DNA from: Chloroflexota bacterium | GTDB taxonomy: Bacteria > Chloroflexota > Anaerolineae > Thermoflexales > Thermoflexaceae | Direction of reading: 5' to 3' | NCBI GenBank assembly: GCA_030550075.1 | Contig: JAUQQB010000075.1 | Coordinates: 1 to 9,882, forward strand | DNA: 9,882 nucleotides | Notes under the pieces: generated by a model | What the model saw: the letters and a program-made list of their open reading frames with translations, nothing else | Databases searched by the model: none | What the model was told of the DNA's origin: nothing | Shown here: positions 6,696 to 9,882 of the stretch, piece by piece | Layout: every line of letters begins with the position of its first letter | Position numbering within the stretch: the stretch's first letter is position 1 | Made by a program: the position numbers and the translations under genes

Positions 6696-7619
6696 GTGAA
6701 AATCCATCGGATCATGAACGATATGGGAATTGGCTGGCTAATCTCCCGCGCGACCCTTCGATATGGTGGGCAGGCGGTTCTGGAGGGGGTGATGATCCGC
6801 GGGCCGGCCGGCATCGCGGTCGCCGTGCGGGCCCCGGATGGGCAGATCGTCCTCCGCTCCATGCCCCTTCCGCCCCGGCGGACCTGGCAGCGCTGGCCTT
6901 TGATCCGAGGCGTATTCGTCCTATGGGAAACCCTTCGCTGGGGGATGGAAGCCCTCTGGTTCTCCGCCACGGTCGTAGCGGGGGAGCATGAGGCCCAGGA
7001 GGTCCGCGATAGCCCCATCGCCCTGCTTACGATGGCGGCTTCCTTTGCCCTGGCTCTGGGGATCTTCATGCTGTTGCCCGCGTTTCTGGCGGAAGGGATC
7101 GAACGGGTGTTGGGGCTGTCCCCATGGATCCGGACTGCACTGGAGGGGATCTTTCGTCTGGGGCTGGTTCTTGGTTACCTGATCGCGGTGGGGCGCCACC
7201 CGGAGATCCGCCGGGTATTCGCTTATCATGGCGCGGAACACAAAGTGGTGCATGCGCTGGAAGCAGGAGCCCCGCTGACGATCGCGGGAGCCCGTCCGTT
7301 CCCGACCGCCCATCCCCGCTGTGGGACGGCTTTTCTCCTCACCGTGATTGTGATCGCGGCCATCCTCTTTGCCTTCCTGCCTTCTTCCAATTTAATCGAG
7401 CGGCTGATCCTCCGCGTGGCTCTGCTTCCCGTCCTGGCTGCTCTCTCCTACGAAGCGCTGTGGCTCAGCGCGCGGTATCAACACGTGCCGCTGGTGGCTG
7501 CGCTCTCCGCTCCGAACCTCTGGCTGCAACGGCTGACCACGCGTGAGCCGGACGAGGCGATGCTGGAGGTTGCCCTGGCTGCCCTTCAGGCGGCGCGGGG
7601 GATGGAGCAGGCGAAGTAA
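6696..7619 (+). CDS. yqhQ: DUF1385 (YqhQ-like) membrane protein
   Basis: A 307-residue protein of the DUF1385 family (Bacillus subtilis YqhQ). The family hallmarks are visible: YGGQAVLEGVM at 23-33, the histidine motif YHGAEHK (His178, His182) and HPRCGT (His206, Cys209). The His/Cys set looks like a metal site; the family is described as putatively metal-dependent, but I know of no proven reaction. About four hydrophobic segments are visible: roughly 108-132, 151-166, 211-228 and 233-255. The start is uncertain: GTG 6696 is the first in-frame start, ATG 6714 and 6723 are alternatives, and none has a good Shine-Dalgarno. The conserved region begins at residue 22, so any of them keeps the domain. 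It follows sbcC by 40 bases, so co-transcription is plausible though not functionally informative. Confidence 0.9.
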   Translation: MKIHRIMNDMGIGWLISRATLRYGGQAVLEGVMIRGPAGIAVAVRAPDGQIVLRSMPLPPRRTWQRWPLIRGVFVLWETLRWGMEALWFSATVVAGEHEAQEVRDSPIALLTMAASFALALGIFMLLPAFLAEGIERVLGLSPWIRTALEGIFRLGLVLGYLIAVGRHPEIRRVFAYHGAEHKVVHALEAGAPLTIAGARPFPTAHPRCGTAFLLTVIVIAAILFAFLPSSNLIERLILRVALLPVLAALSYEALWLSARYQHVPLVAALSAPNLWLQRLTTREPDEAMLEVALAALQAARGMEQAK

Positions 7620-7740
7620 TCTTCCCCCTTTCCCCACCACCGGCTCCCAGAGATCAAGAGGAACCGCTGGCCTCCTTCCCCTCCCAACCTCTGTGGGAAT
7701 AGAATGTTTCCTGGAAGGATCCTCAACGTCAGAGGAGCCT
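7620..7740. other. 121-base gap upstream of ychF
   Basis: A pyrimidine-rich stretch (7620-7691) is followed by a less GC-rich part leading into AGAGGAG at 7731-7737, the Shine-Dalgarno for ychF. A longer ychF frame opens back at 7543 inside the preceding gene but does not resemble YchF. I see no clear promoter or terminator hairpin. Confidence 0.4.
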
Positions 7741-8832
7741 ATGGAAATCGGTCTCGTTGGGATGCCCAACGCGGGCAAATCGACCCTGTTCAACGCCCTG
7801 ACCCGTCATCATGTCCCCACAGCGCCCTATCCCTTCACCACCATTGAGCCGCATCGAGGGGTGGTTTCCGTTCCAGATCCTCGCCTGGAGGCCCTGGCGC
7901 GGATGATTCAACCCGAACGGATCGTCCCGGCGACGCTGACGGTAGTGGACATCGCGGGGCTGGTGCGGAATGCCCATCAGGGGGAGGGATTAGGGAACCA
8001 GTTCCTGGCCCACATCCGTGAGGTGGATGCGATCCTGATGGTGCTTCGCGGCTTCGATGCGCCGAACATCCCGTCCGGACTAGGGGAAGTGGATCCGATC
8101 GCCGAACTGGAGGTGCTGGACCTGGAATTGGCATTGGCGGACCTGGAGACGGTGCGACGACGTCTGGAGAAAACCCGCAAGGCGGCCAAGGCGGATCCTC
8201 ATGCGTTCGCCGAAACCATCGCTGCGCTGGAGGATCTGGCGGCCCACCTTCAGGCCGGACGTCCGACCCGGACCTGGCCGGGACGGGCGGCATGGCATGG
8301 ATTGTTGCGGGAGCTCTTTCTACTGACGGACAAGCCCCGCTTGATCCTCCTGAATGTGGCGGAAGAGGATTTGCCGGAGGATGGCATATCCGCCGTTGAG
8401 CTGGCTCGCCGGGCAACGAAGGAAGGCAGCCCCTTTCTGGTGGTGTGTGCGGAGCTGGAAGCCGCGCTGAACGAGTGGTCGGAAGAGGAAGCCCGGGCCT
8501 ATCGGGAAAGTCTGGGGCTTTCGGGTTCCGCCCTCGATCGCCTAGTCCAGGCGGCTTACGCCCATCTGGGCCTGATCACGTTCTTTACCATCACCGGGGG
8601 CCACGAGGTGCGGGCGTGGCCCATCCCGCGGGGAACCCGGGCGCAGCAGGCTGCGGGGCGCGTCCACTCCGATATGGAGCGAGGCTTCATCCGGGCGGAG
8701 GTCATCCCCTGGCATCTCCTGGTAGAAGCCGGGTCTCCTCATGCGGCCCGGGAACGAGGCCTGTGGCGGATTGAGGGGCGCGATTATGAAGTTCAGGATG
8801 GAGATGTGCTCCACTTTCGGTTTCATGCTTAA
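7741..8832 (+). CDS. ychF: YchF/OLA1-family P-loop ATPase
   Basis: A 363-residue Obg-related protein, the same length as E. coli YchF. Domains in order: G domain with Walker A GMPNAGKST (7-15, Lys13), G3 Asp70-Ile-Ala-Gly73 followed by Leu-Val, a hydrophobic residue where classical GTPases have the catalytic Gln, and the YchF signature GEGLGNQFLAHIREVDAI. A helical insertion (about 110-185) follows, then an altered G4 Asn205-Val-Ala-Glu208 in place of NKxD. The NxxE form is what makes YchF prefer ATP over GTP. The last about 85 residues are the TGS domain (RAWPIPRGT, AAGRVHSDMERGFIRAEV, VQDGDVLHFRF). It acts in the cytosol near ribosomes and translation stress. The AGAGGAG at 7731 lies only three bases before ATG, a short spacing. 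Confidence 0.95.
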   Translation: MEIGLVGMPNAGKSTLFNALTRHHVPTAPYPFTTIEPHRGVVSVPDPRLEALARMIQPERIVPATLTVVDIAGLVRNAHQGEGLGNQFLAHIREVDAILMVLRGFDAPNIPSGLGEVDPIAELEVLDLELALADLETVRRRLEKTRKAAKADPHAFAETIAALEDLAAHLQAGRPTRTWPGRAAWHGLLRELFLLTDKPRLILLNVAEEDLPEDGISAVELARRATKEGSPFLVVCAELEAALNEWSEEEARAYRESLGLSGSALDRLVQAAYAHLGLITFFTITGGHEVRAWPIPRGTRAQQAAGRVHSDMERGFIRAEVIPWHLLVEAGSPHAARERGLWRIEGRDYEVQDGDVLHFRFHA

Positions 8833-8932
8833 AAAGGAAGGGTCAGGTCTGTGATTTCCTGGAACCGAAACGCCTTGGAGAAGCGAACAGGCTTCTTTCC
8901 ACCTTTCAGACAAAGACCAAAGGGGGATTCTC

Positions 8933-9619
8933 ATGTCTCCATCGCTGGCAGGAGGCCCCGCAGGGATTGCACTGGTCACTGGCGCGGGTCGAGGGATGGG
9001 GGAAGCCATCGCGGTTGGGCTGGCCGCGCGAGGCTTCCATGTGGTAGCGAACGATATCCATCTGGCAGCGGCGGAGCGGACGGCAGAGTGCATCCGGGCC
9101 GCAGGAGGATCCGCGGAGCCCTTTCACGCTGATGTGGCGAACCGGGTGGCTGTTGGCGCGATGGTCCAGGAGATCCTGGCGCGCTGGGGCCATCTGGATC
9201 TGGTGATTCATCATGCGGAAGTCCATCCCCATCGCTCCCTGCTGGAGATGGGGGAATATGAATGGGATCGGACCGTGGCGGTTATCCTGAAAGGAGCGTT
9301 CAATCTGCTTCAGGCGGCGGCTCCCGCGATGATCGAGCGGAAACAAGGAGCTTTCGGGTTTCTGGTCCCATCCCAGGCCCTGACTGGAGGCCGCCTTCAT
9401 GCAGCATATGGGACGGGGAAGGCAGGGTTGATCTTTCTGACTTATGCTGCGCGCGAGACGCTGAATACGATGGGTATCGGGGTTCATCTGTTTTTCATCA
9501 AGGAATCCGATGAGACCGCAGAAGGGCTCTCCGCCCCAGAGGTGGATCTGGAATCCGCCCTGGATGGCATCGTTCGATTGGACGGGACGAACCATACCCT
9601 GCAGATCTGGAGGAGGTAG
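8933..9619 (+). CDS. Short-chain dehydrogenase/reductase-like protein, catalytically degenerate
   Basis: A 228-residue Rossmann-fold SDR. The N-terminal dinucleotide motif TGAGRGMG (16-23) is intact, Asp41 after strand 2 suggests NAD(H), and Asp67-Val68 fits adenine contact. Ser147 and the Tyr159-x3-Lys163 pair are kept, although the Ser-Tyr spacing is one residue shorter than usual. Two changes stand out: the NNAG motif is replaced by His93-His94-Ala95-Glu96, and the tetrad Asn is Ile118 (AVILKGAFN, where VNLKG is normal). The usual PG motif after strand 6 is also missing, and the protein is about 20 residues shorter than classical SDRs. It may be a weak or non-catalytic family member, or have an unusual substrate. 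Start ATG 8933 has GGGGG (8922-8926) six bases upstream. It lies 100 bases after ychF, and no substrate can be named. Confidence 0.85.
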   Translation: MSPSLAGGPAGIALVTGAGRGMGEAIAVGLAARGFHVVANDIHLAAAERTAECIRAAGGSAEPFHADVANRVAVGAMVQEILARWGHLDLVIHHAEVHPHRSLLEMGEYEWDRTVAVILKGAFNLLQAAAPAMIERKQGAFGFLVPSQALTGGRLHAAYGTGKAGLIFLTYAARETLNTMGIGVHLFFIKESDETAEGLSAPEVDLESALDGIVRLDGTNHTLQIWRR

Positions 9620-9850
9620 GCTTGCCAGAAAAAAGGGGAGAGGTTTTGCAGCGTTCACAGGGTTGCGAAATCGCTCCCATTGTCTCTCACACGTGACATA
9701 CAATAGTGGAGAAGATTGGGGAACGAGAGTCAGGAAGGATCCATGGGGAGAGAAACATTCGGAACCATAAGCCTATCTTCAGCCCGCTGGCGATGGCCAT
9801 TTGAGCGAAACCAAAGGGCTCATCTCAAGCTAGTGCTTCATCCAGATTTG
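9620..9850. other. Gene-free tail after the SDR gene
   Basis: No ORF here looks real, and there is no RNA gene I can recognise. It contains another ggggagagg (9635-9643), a ccatggggag (9741-9750), a weak hairpin tgagc/gctca near 9802-9821, and a tacaat (9699-9704) after the palindrome cacgtg. The tacaat could be a -10 box, but the best upstream ttgtct (9680-9685) is only 13 bases away, so I do not call a promoter. Confidence 0.4.
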
Positions 9851-9866
9851 TTAGGACTTACGCAGT
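9851..9866 (-). repeat. 16-bp inverted repeat, right copy
   Basis: ttaggacttacgcagt is the exact reverse complement of 74-89. The two copies face away from each other, with the whole gene set between them. Confidence 0.85.
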
Positions 9867-9882
9867 TCGTTTCCCATGGGGG
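9851..9882. mobile_element. Putative insertion-sequence end, right side (partial)
   Basis: The window ends 16 bases beyond the inverted repeat, in tcgtttcccatggggg. Both flanks contain an ATGG a few bases inside the repeat (8 bases in on the left, 10 on the right), but otherwise they differ. They could be opposite ends of one element type or related elements. No transposase sequence is present. Confidence 0.4.

Noticed and set aside
195..9619. First gene and SDR gene as a split sphingolipid pathway (synthase plus 3-ketosphinganine reductase)
   Set aside because: They are 7.5 kb apart with unrelated genes between, and the SDR has lost catalytic features. The link has no support beyond family names.
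9680..9704. Possible promoter ttgtct...tacaat
   Set aside because: The spacer is 13 bases, too short for a sigma-70 type promoter, and no gene follows before the window ends.
170..9854. Similar sequences around aatctggatg at 170-188 and, inverted, at 9836-9854
   Set aside because: About 16 of 19 positions match with a gap. The left copy lies 81 bases from its 16-bp repeat while the right one overlaps it, so the arrangement is not consistent. Probably chance.
125..9881. Recurring palindrome ccccatgggg at 125-134 and 1976-1985, with partial copies at 9741 and 9873
   Set aside because: Only two full copies, one overlapping a possible start codon. In such a GC-rich fragment this is not enough to call an operator or repeat family.

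Overview
The window is a GC-rich, gene-dense bacterial fragment with eight protein genes, all on the plus strand. Everything points to a thermophilic Chloroflexota (Anaerolineae or Thermoflexus-like) bacterium. The clues are a secreted Ig-like domain followed by a PTPTPT-type linker and a C-terminal membrane anchor, a compact archaeal-sized Rad50/SbcC, a DUF1385 (YqhQ) protein and a stand-alone serine-palmitoyltransferase-like enzyme. The taxon is an inference from protein style; there is no rRNA or other marker here.

Layout. Positions 1-89 and 9851-9882 look like the outer tips of a repeated element: a 16-base sequence at 74-89 recurs exactly in inverted orientation at 9851-9866. The fragment may be a contig that breaks inside two copies of the same insertion sequence. 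Next comes a PLP-dependent alpha-oxoamine synthase of the serine palmitoyltransferase type (195-1424). A 313-base non-coding gap follows, with a long inverted repeat and competing pyrimidine/purine arms. After it comes a compact run: an FmdB-type zinc ribbon (1738-1965), a membrane-anchored Ig-like protein overlapping it by ATGA (1962-2732), sbcD (2799-4073), sbcC (4106-6655) and a DUF1385/YqhQ integral membrane protein (6696-7619). Then come ychF (7741-8832) and a short, catalytically degenerate SDR protein (8933-9619), followed by about 230 bases with no gene.

How the genes fit together. sbcD and sbcC form the Mre11-Rad50-like nuclease complex that opens hairpins and processes DNA ends; their 32-base gap fits co-transcription. 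FmdB and the Ig-like membrane protein appear translationally coupled. YqhQ and YchF are housekeeping neighbours with no evident functional tie to DNA repair. The first gene could start a sphingoid-base pathway, but none of its usual partners (ceramide synthase, dedicated ACP, clear ketosphinganine reductase) is recognisable here.

I found no CRISPR array, toxin-antitoxin, phage, tRNA or rRNA gene. I do not see a convincing new multi-gene system. The most useful leads are the matching element tips at both ends, the SDR protein that keeps Ser-Tyr-Lys but lacks the tetrad Asn and the NNAG motif, the SPT-like enzyme in this setting, and the pairing potential of the 1464-1595 leader.
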